Shown: one piece after another, positions 1 to 9,073 of the stretch
How the letters are laid out: each line of letters starts with the position of its first letter
Numbering within the stretch: position 1 is the stretch's first letter
NCBI GenBank assembly: GCA_018806915.1
Contig: JAGKQI010000048.1
Coordinates: 62,001 to 126,000, forward strand
Origin: Phytophthora colocasiae
Taxonomy: Eukaryota > Oomycota > Peronosporomycetes > Peronosporales > Peronosporaceae
DNA length: 64,000 nt
Direction: 5' to 3'
Notes under the pieces: generated by a model
The model's database searches: none
What the model was told of the DNA's origin: nothing
The model's input: the letters and a program-made list of their open reading frames with translations, nothing else
Translations under genes and position numbers: made by a program

Positions 1-309
1 CCTGAGGAATTTCAAGCGCAACAACCGAGTGTTCCCTCGACAGATTTAACCAGCGATTCGCCGCCAGGAGAGTACGGAAACGATAGCTACACTCAGTCTA
101 GTCGAAGCCAGAATCGTCACAGGAGTGGATCATTCTATCACTCTAAAGTCATCAGCCCCATCGAGGACCACACGCCAGAGGCGTCTCATCAGGAGATTCA
201 AGTTACACGAGTTACGGCGGTAATATCTCCCCGTGTTTTGTATCGACCCCTCTGTCGACGTCTGTATTGCCAACCAAGACACATACAAGGACATCTACCA
301 AGTTCTTAA
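1..309 (+). CDS. WRKY19-like zinc-finger protein, C-terminal end (partial)
   Basis: An open frame enters from the left edge and runs 102 codons to a TAA at 307-309. It has no domain of its own: Ser/Pro/Gln-rich sequence ends in a conserved VLYRPLCRRLYCQ block. The same block, preceded by a similar SPP..ENDS stretch, ends the gene at 15330-15953, which carries Cys/His repeats of the AQxxGLCxAHGGGxRC type found in oomycete WRKY19-like proteins. I infer that this is the tail of a paralogue whose zinc-finger repeats lie outside the window. These proteins are presumed nucleic-acid-binding; no function can be shown here. TBCE starts 118 bp downstream on the same strand. Confidence 0.6.
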   Translation, partial: PEEFQAQQPSVPSTDLTSDSPPGEYGNDSYTQSSRSQNRHRSGSFYHSKVISPIEDHTPEASHQEIQVTRVTAVISPRVLYRPLCRRLYCQPRHIQGHLPSS

Positions 310-427
310 TAATGAATGGATTAAAGTCCGAACTGTATCAGTAAATGATCAACAGATCACGTTGTGCAAATGGCTACATTATACAATGTTACTCGAATGT
401 AGACCAACACTCCTTGACATTTCCAAG

Positions 428-1696
428 ATGACGTCGGCTATTGGAGACCGTGTGGACGACGGAAGTGGGTCTCTAGGTACCGTTCGTTATGTGGGTCCCG
501 TTGCAACGTCTAAGGACCCTTCTGCAGTTTATTACGGTATCGAATGGGACGTCTGGGGCCGCGGCAAGAACGACGGTAGTGTGGAGCTTCCGGATGGTCA
601 GCGTGTGGTGCATTTCCCAGGACCCGTGGGTCGTCGTCTTAATGAACCCACTGGACCCGTGAGTTTCAAGTGTTCGTTTGTCAAAAAATCCGTTTTCGAC
701 AAGATGTCAAAAAGGAATTCTCTGCTGGAGGTACTGGAAGAGCGATATTCCAATCAAGAGGGAGCTGTCGATGTGATGGTAGCGGGGGAAGTGGGTACAA
801 CTTTGGGTAGTGAAAAACCCATTGAGTTTGTAGGAGCCAAGAAATTGAGCAGACAGCAGACATTGCAGACTATTGAGAAGATTTCGCTCTCAGGTTGTCA
901 AATTGACAAATTGGGGGGATCTGGACTGGGTGATTTAGCGCCGAATTTGACAGAGTTAGATCTCTCGAAGAATTTATTCCGCAAGTGGAGTGACATATTG
1001 GAGATTGTACAGGAGCTGCCACTGCTGGAGACGCTCATTTTGAGTGGGAACAGGTTTATTCTTAACGAGGGGGATGGAGTTTTCCAAAGCGTCAAAGTGC
1101 TCGTCCTGAACCAGACGCTGCTGAGTTGGAGTGACGTCGGGAAGCTTTTAGCGCGGCATTTTCCCTCACTAGAACAGCTGCATGTAGTGGAGAATGAGTA
1201 CGACGACAACCAGTTGGAATTGTTTACGAGTGGGAGGTGTTTTGAGACGCTCTCTGTGCTGGATTTGAGTCTCAACGGGTTGAAATCCTGGAATCAAGTG
1301 CTGCAAGTTGTAGGAGCGACGTTCGTGAACTTGAATCAGCTTCTTCTCAATGGAAATCACATCGTGACACTAGCAGGAAACACTCAACCCGTCTCGGTAT
1401 TCCAGAAGTTGACGACATTGTCTTTAAGTGAGAATCTCGTGAATTCGTGGACGTCAATTGACGCTCTCAACGCCTTCCCACTGCTGGATACGCTGCGCTT
1501 CTCGAAGAACCCTCTAACCATGCACATGAGTGTGGGGGAGGCTCGGATGCTGATCGTTGCTCGAACGGATCGCCTCGCAGTCTTCAACGCTAGCCCTATA
1601 CGCGGGAAAGAGCGTCAAGAGGCGGAACAGCTCTATCTTAACCCCTCTAACCCGGTATTCTGTATCCTACAGAATAATATATTGTACAGGATTTAA
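428..1696 (+). CDS. TBCE: Tubulin-folding cofactor E, 5' part (gene interrupted)
   Basis: TBCE helps assemble and disassemble alpha/beta-tubulin dimers in the cytosol. From the ATG at 428 the product opens with a CAP-Gly domain (about residues 3-90, with GSLGTVRYVG and a later GIEWD), followed by leucine-rich repeats to about residue 400. This is the family's order; the expected C-terminal ubiquitin-like domain is missing here. The frame is genuine for 403 codons, to 1637, then enters a transposon and stops at 1696 after foreign residues. An upstream in-frame ATG at 233 overlaps the preceding gene and puts 65 unrelated residues before the CAP-Gly domain, so 428 is preferred. The rest of the gene is at 3766-4334. 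As it stands this allele should give a truncated protein. Confidence 0.9.
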   Translation: MTSAIGDRVDDGSGSLGTVRYVGPVATSKDPSAVYYGIEWDVWGRGKNDGSVELPDGQRVVHFPGPVGRRLNEPTGPVSFKCSFVKKSVFDKMSKRNSLLEVLEERYSNQEGAVDVMVAGEVGTTLGSEKPIEFVGAKKLSRQQTLQTIEKISLSGCQIDKLGGSGLGDLAPNLTELDLSKNLFRKWSDILEIVQELPLLETLILSGNRFILNEGDGVFQSVKVLVLNQTLLSWSDVGKLLARHFPSLEQLHVVENEYDDNQLELFTSGRCFETLSVLDLSLNGLKSWNQVLQVVGATFVNLNQLLLNGNHIVTLAGNTQPVSVFQKLTTLSLSENLVNSWTSIDALNAFPLLDTLRFSKNPLTMHMSVGEARMLIVARTDRLAVFNASPIRGKERQEAEQLYLNPSNPVFCILQNNILYRI

Positions 1697-1914
1697 TATC
1701 CAGCAAACTCATCAGCGCTCCAAAACTCCGCATGAAGATTATTGTATGGTGTCTGGATCAGTCCACTTTCCTAACAGATCGGCGATGGGATGATAGACGG
1801 GTATTATTCAAGGAGGATAGAAAGACGCATATAAATCCCCAACAGGTTTGAAAATTCTGTCGAAAGCCCATCGGTTCACGTGTCAGAAGCTACCTCACAT
1901 TGTCATTCGAAAAA

Positions 1915-2581
1915 ATGAACGGCCCAGCAGAGATGCCGTTCAAGCAACTATGGCGCGAGATCTGCGAGGAAGGCTGGAAGGCTCGTAAGCCGACAGGGAT
2001 GACCTAGAATCAACGCTACGTGAAGCCGGGGTGAAGGGGCCGTCTCGACGAAGCCAGACGTGGCATAAACTTCTTTGAAGGTTAGTGGCCTTATTTTTGT
2101 GCCACCACAGTTGTCGACACAGAGGAGGTGGGCGCTACAGGTGAACTACCAGCAGCTATACCGGATGATACGGAGCAAGACGGCGCGACCAATGCCTTTT
2201 TTTCCGGATGATCCAGAATTCGATTCAAGTGAGTGCATGGCTGCTGATGAAGAAGCAAAGAGCGAGACCGATGAACCAAACGGAGCCGACGGCCTCATCG
2301 ACTCGGACGTGTTTGGTAGCGACAATTTCATGGAGAGGCTCCGAAAGGAGCGACTGTTTGGCTCTACAGCTATCGATGACGTGAATCTCGTGGAGACCGC
2401 TGATGTCAGCGATTCCCGATTCCAACGCCGACGAAGAAGACATTATGGCAGACAACGAGGTGGTCCACTTGAGGAAAGTGTAGAAGAAGATGTAGAAGAC
2501 CTGGAAATAAATGACAACGTTCCGGAAACTAGTAACTTTGACTTGACAGGTGATCTCTGCGATATCCCAGAGTATGGATAG
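1915..2581 (+). pseudogene. piggyBac transposase N-terminal remnant
   Basis: A short frame from the ATG at 1915 reads FKQLWREICEEGWKARKPTG before a stop. This matches the start of the piggyBac transposase at 19940 (ARWRELKKAGWTSKRPTG). After a gap, a frame ending at 2581 encodes an acidic stretch with an RRRRR run, resembling the low-complexity acidic N-terminal region of oomycete piggyBac proteins. The catalytic domain and Cys-rich C-terminus are absent. It is unlikely to make an active protein. Confidence 0.6.
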
Positions 2582-2600
2582 ATCACATACAATGAGGAGC

Positions 2601-2970
2601 ACAGCCGTAAGCCGGGATGCTGCCAGAATAACTCAAGTGGTGCTTTACTAATTCTGGATGTTGCGTGTGCACACGGAATTTCCTATAGCCGTAAGTCAGG
2701 ATGCTACAGAATAACTCGAGTGGTGCTTTACTAGTTCTGGATGTTGGTGTGTGCACACTGGAATTTCCGTAGCCGTAAGTCAGATGCTACAGAATAACTC
2801 GAGTGGTGCTTTACTAATTATGGATGTTGCCCGAATTGTGTGCACAGGGAATTTCCCGTAGCCGTAAGTCAGGATGCTACAGAATAACTCGAGTGGTGCT
2901 TACTAATTCTGGATGTTGCCCGCACAGGAATTTCCCACAGCCGTATGTCGGGATGCTACAGAATAATTCG
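2601..2970. repeat. Tandem array of about 85-95 bp units inside the piggyBac element
   Basis: About four and a half copies of a unit reading roughly AGCCGTAAGTCAGGATGC, TACAGAATAACTCGAGTGG, TGCTTTACTAATTCTGGATG, then GTGTGCACA..GGAATTTCC. Copies differ by small indels. Each holds TACAGAATAA, the same motif that closes the element's terminal repeat palindrome. Confidence 0.85.
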
Positions 2971-3765
2971 ACACATCCAGCTACTGGCGCTGCGCAGAAT
3001 CAACTTTAGACTCATATCAACGCCGAGGACCTGGTGTTTGTCATATCACGCTAGAAGCACACGTTAGTGAACACATCGGATCACCAAGCAGAACAAACGC
3101 AGGCAGTACTTGTGTAAGGTGCGTTCCGCCTTTGAGCACCTTCTGTCAGCAATGGTTTAGGCGGTCGTGTACCGCTCTGCCACGTTCACGCTCACGTGCT
3201 ATCAGAAATGGCACGATACCTCTCGGGTGACGGGAAGAGCATTCCACCGAGCCTAAAAAGATGATTAGATTCCGCAAACGTAAGAGAGAAAGTAAAGACG
3301 AGGAATAAGAAGGACAACTAGTTAGCACCACGTACTTACTTTGCAGTAGGTCTTGCTGGAGCTCTGCAGAGAAGTATTTGCCCAGTTCCTCCTCACTACT
3401 CCGTTAGTTAGAACTGGGCAAATTTTCCTCTTCGCGCGCTTGCACTTCGCGCGCTTTTGGCGGATGGTTGGTTGGCGCCAAGAGTGCCGCACAGTACAGA
3501 GTCGTTTCAAATTTGACGGGGTTGCCGAGTGAGAGGTTTTGAACATGTTTTGTCCGCCAGGAGCCAATAGGAGATCGCCAGTTTCCGCAGATGTTGGATA
3601 CATTGTGCATGCTATAGCCGATGATGTACACTTTATGTACAGAATATGCCTCGCCGAGCACGAAAGGGCTTCCAACGGCATACTTTTCGCAGGTTATCGT
3701 TCATACTTTAATCAAGATAATTGCTTATTCTGTAGAATACAGAATAACGGCTCGGGTTAGAAGGG

Positions 3766-4334
3766 TTAAACGCATTCTACACGAGCTGGCTGTGATTAGT
3801 GAGGATCAGATTGATCGTGAGCGTGTATTGGATGCTCACCCACGCTTTCCTCGTTTACGCGAGCTGTATCCGGAGATTTCGATCGACCAAAGCGGAGGCT
3901 TCGGGGCCAACGGATCTGCCGCTGGTCCCCGTAAATTGGCATCCAGTCTCATCAAGGTGAAAATTGTGCCAATGTCGATGCAAGCGACGTCGTTGGAGCC
4001 TTTGGTGAAAAAAATCCCCCAGCAGATGAAGGTTTCGCAGTTGAAACTGCTGATCGAAGCCAAGTTCGGCGTTGACGTCCCCGCTCAAGTGCTCTCCTTC
4101 CGTATTGACTCAAGGGTGAGCTGAAGTGCTACTTGTTAATATCTCGTGCACCTACTTACCTACTTTTTACTTGTGTAGAGTATGCCGATGCTGCTGGATG
4201 ACGATAATGCTGAAGTTAGCTACTTCGGCATGCAGGTAACACTCTTTTCTTACATTTAAACTTGATTTGTCCTATTGACTGTTGTAAACTGCGTGCAGGA
4301 CGGCTCAGAAGTGCTGGTTAATGACAACGAATAA
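3766..4334 (+). CDS. TBCE: Tubulin-folding cofactor E, 3' part with two short introns
   Basis: This is the rest of TBCE after the transposon. In the frame restored by excision it continues with RILHELAVISEDQ and an HPRFPRLRELYPEI block, then the C-terminal ubiquitin-like domain. Two 63-bp GT-AG introns (4116-4178 and 4236-4298) split the end. Splicing gives SMPMLLDDDNAEVSYFGMQ followed by DGSEVLVNDNE and a TAA at 4332-4334. The L-D-D-D and final G-S-E-V-L-V pattern fits known TBCE C-termini. On its own this segment has no start codon. No in-frame stop was seen in the TBCE exons. Confidence 0.88.
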
Positions 4335-4442
4335 CATGGTAACGGCATTTCGCTCTCGAACTGCTAAGGATTAAATTGGCTCTGTTGAGCTTATCCCGTT
4401 CGAAAACTCCAAAACACCATGTTTTCTGTTCTTTCGCTGTGC

Positions 4443-4856
4443 TTACAGGTGTTTGGAAAAAGGTTCATCGGTTCCTTCCTGCAGTGGAAGAGCCTCTGGG
4501 AACGTGTTGACCGGATTGGGCTTGAGATTGGCCAAGTGATGACGGTTCCGCGAAAATTTTTCCCCTTCTTCAGCCTTGTAGCGCTCCCATGCAGGTGTCT
4601 TGCGGCGTTGGCGACTCAAATTCACGTCCGGATTAAGCGTCAGGTGGCGCATTAAGCTGAACGCTCCGATAGCCAAGCCGACGGAGACGCAGAAGACCAG
4701 TGGGTAAATCTCTGCGTCGCGTGAAGACACGAGGATGAAACTTTTCTTGGCGCTGGGACCTGTTGGCACCGGCACCGGCACTTCAGGTTGCTCCACAATG
4801 GATGGATTTCCTCGAACATTGCGAAGTTTCTGCATGCAAGCGTAAGTGGCCTTCAT
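4443..4856 (-). CDS. B12D/MLRQ-like small membrane protein
   Basis: This 137-codon frame has one hydrophobic segment (YPLVFCVSVGLAIGAFSLM, about residues 50-70) followed by RHLTLNPDVN and a basic tail with TPAWERY. A single helix followed by an NPDV motif is typical of the B12D / NADH-dehydrogenase MLRQ-like family, small proteins of the inner mitochondrial membrane. The coding frame extends upstream of the ATG at 4856 (..SIQGYQIKSDVQ) without another Met before a stop, so the true start may lie in an unseen upstream exon. It ends about 110 bp after TBCE, convergent with it. Family assignment is moderate; a role in complex I or IV is inferred only. Confidence 0.5.
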   Translation of the reverse strand: MKATYACMQKLRNVRGNPSIVEQPEVPVPVPTGPSAKKSFILVSSRDAEIYPLVFCVSVGLAIGAFSLMRHLTLNPDVNLSRQRRKTPAWERYKAEEGEKFSRNRHHLANLKPNPVNTFPEALPLQEGTDEPFSKHL

Positions 4857-5114
4857 CTGTACGTCGGACTTGATCTGGTAGCCCTGAATTGAAGAACTGG
4901 CGTCGAATTCCTGGCGAATAGAACCTCGTCTCGCATATTAGCGCCTCATTCCAAGACATACTGGGAGATGTTCGCCGAGACATGTCGTTCTCCTTGTTAT
5001 ATAGCAAAATACTTGTATTTTCTTTAAAAATTGCAGTCGGAAAACGAGCTTACCTACCAACGGGTAAGCTGGAGACTGTGTCTTGGTAGTTAATTACTAG
5101 TAGTAATTTATCTC

Positions 5115-5531
5115 TCATGCGGATTGCTTCTGTGCACGTCTCTCGTTGAAGTACACAGTGTAACCTTTGGCCAGGTTCTTATACGTATCATAGAGCTCTC
5201 TGTTCTCGCTCTGGTCCAAGCCCTTAGTCACTTGCTTCGTGGTGAATCCGCTCTTGTACCATTTCGCGTACAACCGCTGGGCTTTCTTGGGGTTTGTCAA
5301 TGCCTTCTGCAATTTTTCCTCGATAAACGGTCTTCTCTTGTTGCTATCTTCATGGCGATATACGTTCTCAGTGCTTCGTAGTCTTCGCGTTTCAGGTTGG
5401 ACAGCATTTATTGAGCTGATTGGAGCGATATCTGGTACCTTCCGTAGACTGGCGGCTTCAGTTGTGGTAATGCCATCATTGAAGACTGCTAAAGTTGCTG
5501 CAACAGCCATCAGGAAGCAATGGAGACGCAT
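5115..5531 (-). CDS. RxLR-type secreted effector
   Basis: This 138-residue protein has a cleavable signal peptide (hydrophobic core about residues 4-20, ending near TTTEA), then an RRLR motif near residue 50 followed by an acidic/basic HEDSNKRR stretch in place of a standard EER. The C-terminal part (about residues 75-130) contains LQKALTNPKKAQRLY, WYKSGFT and QSENRELYDTY, a WY-type alpha-helical effector module. Such proteins are secreted by oomycete pathogens and delivered into plant cells; the host target cannot be read from sequence. A paralogue sits 1.3 kb away at 6845-7219 on the same strand. The frame is intact. Confidence 0.85.
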   Translation of the reverse strand: MRLHCFLMAVAATLAVFNDGITTTEAASLRKVPDIAPISSINAVQPETRRLRSTENVYRHEDSNKRRPFIEEKLQKALTNPKKAQRLYAKWYKSGFTTKQVTKGLDQSENRELYDTYKNLAKGYTVYFNERRAQKQSA

Positions 5532-6557
5532 GGCGATGACCTTGGGAGGGTGGAGCTGTACCGACCACTTGGAAGGTTGAGGAATGAGCGCCAGTCACAT
5601 TTTTCGAACACCAAATTGTTGATCATGTCCAGCGTAAACACCGGGAAGGCAATCTCTCTCGACGTCGGAACGTAAGGCTGGAACCACGGTTCAGGGCACG
5701 CACGAATCGTGCGTGCGGCACGATACGATGTCGCCGATTGGGAACGAGACTGAAAAGTAGACGGATTGTTGGCGCACAAGCAAAGCACACCATGTCACAA
5801 GTGTTTGAACACGGCAAAGCTTTAGGATCTCGGGCAATGCGCGCCATTCAAAGGCGTTGGTCGAGACTGTCTTGAAAGTATTTTTACGTACATTTAGGTC
5901 GCAAACATTGGCTGCTGTTGATTGCAACTCGTACGTGCACTCTTCCCGGTGCTACAGTGCATTCGTCCCCAAACACGTACATACATATATGGTACTTCGC
6001 AGACAATCGACGATAGCTCAACGCTGAAGAAACTGACAAGCTTCTTCAGGCACTTAATACATTGTAGTGTAAATGGATCTTGGATCGAAGGTGCCAATAC
6101 TGAATGAGAGGAGCAGACTTGCCAATATTGGCAAATCCAGAATAAGGCGACAACAACTTGTTGTCAACAAGGTCGTCGACAGTGTACAGTATGACGCCAG
6201 TGTTCAATCTGACGCTCCGTTTACACTGCCTAGCATCAACTTTTGCTCAGTCTGATACTGTTCAGAAATCCACTACATGTAACATGTAGCATGTAGCAGA
6301 GTGTACAATATCCGGTGCACTGCACTGTGTCTGCCAATAATGAGATGACGATCTGGTGCGTGTTGATGTCCGTGACGTAGAGTATTTGATGACGCCTGTG
6401 ATGGCAAGTGGGTGATAGCGATTGCCATGTAGTGTACCGGAGGCATCGAAAAGCCCAACATCGTTTTATTGAAGCTACAATCGAAGAATGCAAGCAACTA
6501 CAGTTGCATTGTTCGTCATACATCAAATCCATGTGTCTGCACTGCACACTGCAATTG
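5532..6557. other. Intergenic region between the two effector genes
   Basis: I see no supported gene here. Short open frames exist on both strands but lack recognisable domains and overlap each other. The first few hundred bases should hold the promoter of the 5115-5531 gene, but I could not place a core element. Confidence 0.4.
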
Positions 6558-6586
6558 AAACGAGCTGCAGAGTCTGCAGCTCGTTT
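6558..6586. repeat. Near-perfect hairpin, 14-bp arms
   Basis: AAACGAGCTGCAGA is followed by one base and its exact reverse complement. Pairing continues outward into AATTG/TAATT with one mismatch. It lies downstream (3') of the effector gene at 6845-7219, so it could form in that transcript's 3' region or be a transposon trace. Confidence 0.8.
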
Positions 6587-6844
6587 TAATTCAGCTCTGC
6601 CTGGCTCGTGAGTTCTTTTACGGTCTTACAAGTACTTCGAAGTACTTAGCACAAAAATCTAAGCAACAGCTTCACGTACTAGCACGCAACGTGTAAAGTG
6701 AGCTACGTGAGCATGCTCCAAACTAACAGCGAGACTTCATAAACATCACACATTATCTCGATATACTTCTGCACCCTTATCAATTCACAAAAGTAAACAG
6801 ACAACAAAAGATTAATAACGTGCTCGTTTAATTTTCATAGACCT

Positions 6845-7219
6845 CTACTGTTGTTGCTTAAGGAACGCAGCGTATCCCTTCGAAACCTTCGTGTAAGTGG
6901 AGCTCAGATCTCTATTCTCCGACTGACCCAGATCGATGGAGACCTGCTTGACGCTGTAGCCCTTCTTGTACCAGAACTCGTACAGCTTCTGGGTCTTCTT
7001 AGGGTTCGTCAGCGCTTTCTGCAGTTTGTGCTCCATGAAGTGTGCGCTCCCTTGATTCTTGACCAAAGGGGCGTCGTCGTCTGCAAGCAGCGATCGAACG
7101 AACTCGTGCTCATCCTGGACTTGCTCCACTCTAGTCGGCCTTGCGTGGTTCGTCACTTTTGCGTCGGTGGTTGCGGCAAGGGTGGCCATCGCCATCAGTA
7201 GAACGTAGCGGAACTGCAT
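6845..7219 (-). CDS. RxLR-like secreted effector, paralogue of 5115-5531
   Basis: From the ATG at 7219 this is a 124-residue protein with an N-terminal signal peptide (YVLLMAMATLAATTDA). A degenerate RxLR position (RSLL followed by ADDD) lies near residue 45, and the C-terminal module matches the neighbouring effector: LQKALTNPKKTQKLY, WYKKGYSVKQV and QSENRDLSSTY. A longer frame opens at 7336, but its extra 39 residues would bury the signal peptide, so 7219 is preferred. The identical LQKALTNPKK block shows a local duplication. The loss of Arg at the fourth RxLR position may affect delivery or simply be a variant. Confidence 0.8.
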   Translation of the reverse strand: MQFRYVLLMAMATLAATTDAKVTNHARPTRVEQVQDEHEFVRSLLADDDAPLVKNQGSAHFMEHKLQKALTNPKKTQKLYEFWYKKGYSVKQVSIDLGQSENRDLSSTYTKVSKGYAAFLKQQQ

Positions 7220-7640
7220 CTTAACGCTTGAGCGTATTAATAAGCGGGGGAGGTCGCGGAGACTTGGGCAGAAGCAGTTGTGAGCCCAGTCGAGTCTTTC
7301 AGCAGTGGACGGACAAGTCGAGTTCAGACCTCGCAAACAAACATATCCATTCCGGATGTGATGCAGCGCAGGGGCAGGAGCTCCCTACTGTAGGAATTTG
7401 AACTGCAAACGAACTCGAATCAAATCGTATGATACAGAGGAACTTCCTCAGGAAGATGTGGCGCGAAGGTTTTTGTCCACAATCAACATACATATATGTA
7501 CAGTTTGAGAAAGTAATGTGTACAAGAACGCAGCGCAGTTTTGGACCTCGGGGCAGCAACACACCATTAGTTTTATAATACGTAATACATGTATTACAGT
7601 CTAAATTATTTACGTCGTGTACCGGTTAGGACATGAGCGA

Positions 7641-7872
7641 AAGGAAATTGAAGTTGATTAACTGGTTATTCCTGGTTGCTACTACATGTACTTGGCTTGG
7701 CAATTGAATTCTGAAGGTTTTGATTGTGATTGTGAATTGTTCGAATGGGATATTGAATTTTCGAATGCTAATCATTTCTTATCATCTGGAAAGTAAGTCC
7801 CCGGAGGGACTCGAACGCCTGCCAAGTGCGTAGCTTTGTGGTGCGTACACCAGTGGACCACCAGGAGGCCCT
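7641..7872 (-). mobile_element. tRNA-derived SINE with 18-bp target duplication
   Basis: CGGTTAGGACATGAGCGA occurs as a direct repeat at 7623-7640 and 7873-7890. The 232 bp between them starts, on the minus strand, with a tRNA-like head: an A-box-like TGGTCCACTGG and a B-box GCGTTCGAGTCCC. An AT-rich body follows. Internal RNA polymerase III boxes plus a long flanking duplication identify a SINE moved by LINE machinery. The head does not fold as a complete tRNA. Confidence 0.75.
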
Positions 7873-7944
7873 CGGTTAGGACATGAGCGATGTGGTACTG
7901 TATTACAGGATGTATTGTAATTTAGGATCATCCTATACACTTTA

Positions 7945-8328
7945 ATGCATCCTAGAGAAGCACAAATTTGTTTTCGGGATGGTTGTGATTCCATTGAAAC
8001 GCTGGAACATTGCTTTCTCAAGTGTCCTTGGCTAGCACAAATGTGGCGAATACTATGGAGTAAATGGCGGGTGGCATTTCGAAGCACGCTGGCGCGGAAG
8101 CTTCTGCTCTTTCCATTCAACAGCGATATTTCCAGAGGCTGGAGAGAAGGTCACGAAATCTTGTTGATACTATGGAAAATACACACTGCGATAGTGTTCC
8201 ACGCAACGTGGAGACTGCGCAACGACATTTACTTCGGCAAAACGCAAGCGGGTGGCGCCAAGTATTCCGAACATGCGGGCTTCCTTTCGAAGCCATTATC
8301 ATTTCTTGTTTCGACACTCATCGGATAA
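7945..8328 (+). pseudogene. LINE-type retrotransposon ORF2 tail (zf-RVT region)
   Basis: A 127-codon frame contains ICFRDGC..ETLEHCFLKCPWLAQMWR, the zinc-binding motif that closes the reverse-transcriptase ORF of many LINEs. A Trp-rich tail (LWKIHTAIVFHATWRLRNDIYF) follows. There is no reverse-transcriptase or endonuclease domain upstream, so this is a 5'-truncated copy. A SINE lies just upstream, but I cannot show that they share a tail. Confidence 0.65.
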
Positions 8329-8385
8329 GCCAAGTACAGTAAATCGACTTCAATCTCCTTAATCTCCACTGGAAATCAGGAGAAA

Positions 8386-9073
8386 TCAACGAGTGCTCGA
8401 ATACACGAGACGCATTCTCCAAGCTTCCAACAAGTCTGAATATCGGTCCGACGCTGTTGTGATGCTGGTAATACGCCCATACCCGCTATCCCACTCGAAT
8501 GCTATCGACCCTTGCAAGACAATTCGTTCGCCCAAAAGCCTTCGAGCGAGTGGCAACGTATCCTCTCTCTTGTCTGCTGAAGTGTTTGTCCATAAGTGAG
8601 GGAACGCGTTGCACAGTGTCCGCTCTGTGATAGTGAGACTGGTGGTAGTGGTAGCCACTAACAAACTATCGGAATGTTTGTCTAAACGCTGAAGCTTGAC
8701 TTCGACGTTCGGAAACCAGAAAGAAAGTCGACACCACGCGTCAATTAGCGCCTCTGCTCCACATCTTTCCTGACCCCAGCGCACGTTTGGAGCCATCGTG
8801 GCTTTCACAAAGTCCAACTGAACAGTTGGAGTCAGCAGGTCGAGTGGCGGAATGCCGTGGCGAAAGAGACGGAAGAACTCAGTCACAACAGACCACACGT
8901 TCTTCTTTGTCGGGATACGGGACACGATTTCACTGCGGCGTAGCTCGATCTTGCAGACTTCTACTCGAAGTTGTCGAGTGTCTTCCTCCAATTGAATGAC
9001 CCACTCTTTCTGTCGTTTCCTGAACCGTATCATGCCTTCTCGCTGTCGTTCACGCCGCTGTGCTATTCGTAGC
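8386..9073 (-). CDS. bZIP transcription factor, 3' part (gene interrupted)
   Basis: Reading from 9073 downward, the frame gives LRIAQRRERQREGMIRFRKR (basic region) followed by KEWVIQLEEDTRQLRVEVCK and ELRRSEI (leucine-zipper-like coil). About 170 residues with no known domain follow, to a stop at 8386. A basic region without the canonical Asn followed by a coil is typical of oomycete-specific bZIP proteins, which are nuclear DNA-binding regulators. The 5' part of the gene is at 11399-11684, beyond a hAT transposon; the ATG at 9033 is internal and not a true start. Confidence 0.8.

Larger units (their letters stand above)
1638..3769. mobile_element. Non-autonomous piggyBac-type element inserted in TBCE
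   Basis: The element is bounded by TTAA on both sides (1638-1641 and 3766-3769). Inside lie imperfect terminal inverted repeats of about 40 bp: both begin CCC after the TTAA, then TCTAACCCG, and reach a TATTCTGTA..CTACAGAATAA palindrome. TTAA targets with CCC/GGG ends are the piggyBac hallmark. The interior (about 2.1 kb) keeps a transposase N-terminal remnant and a tandem array but no DDE catalytic domain, so movement would need a transposase supplied in trans. Removing the element plus one TTAA restores the TBCE frame exactly. Confidence 0.9.

Noticed and set aside
233..427. N-terminal extension of TBCE from the ATG at 233
   Set aside because: It overlaps the preceding gene's coding end and adds residues unrelated to TBCE; the CAP-Gly domain begins right after the ATG at 428.
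7799..7872. A functional tRNA gene on the minus strand
   Set aside because: A and B boxes are present, but acceptor and T stems do not pair well, and it sits inside a target-duplicated unit; called a SINE head.
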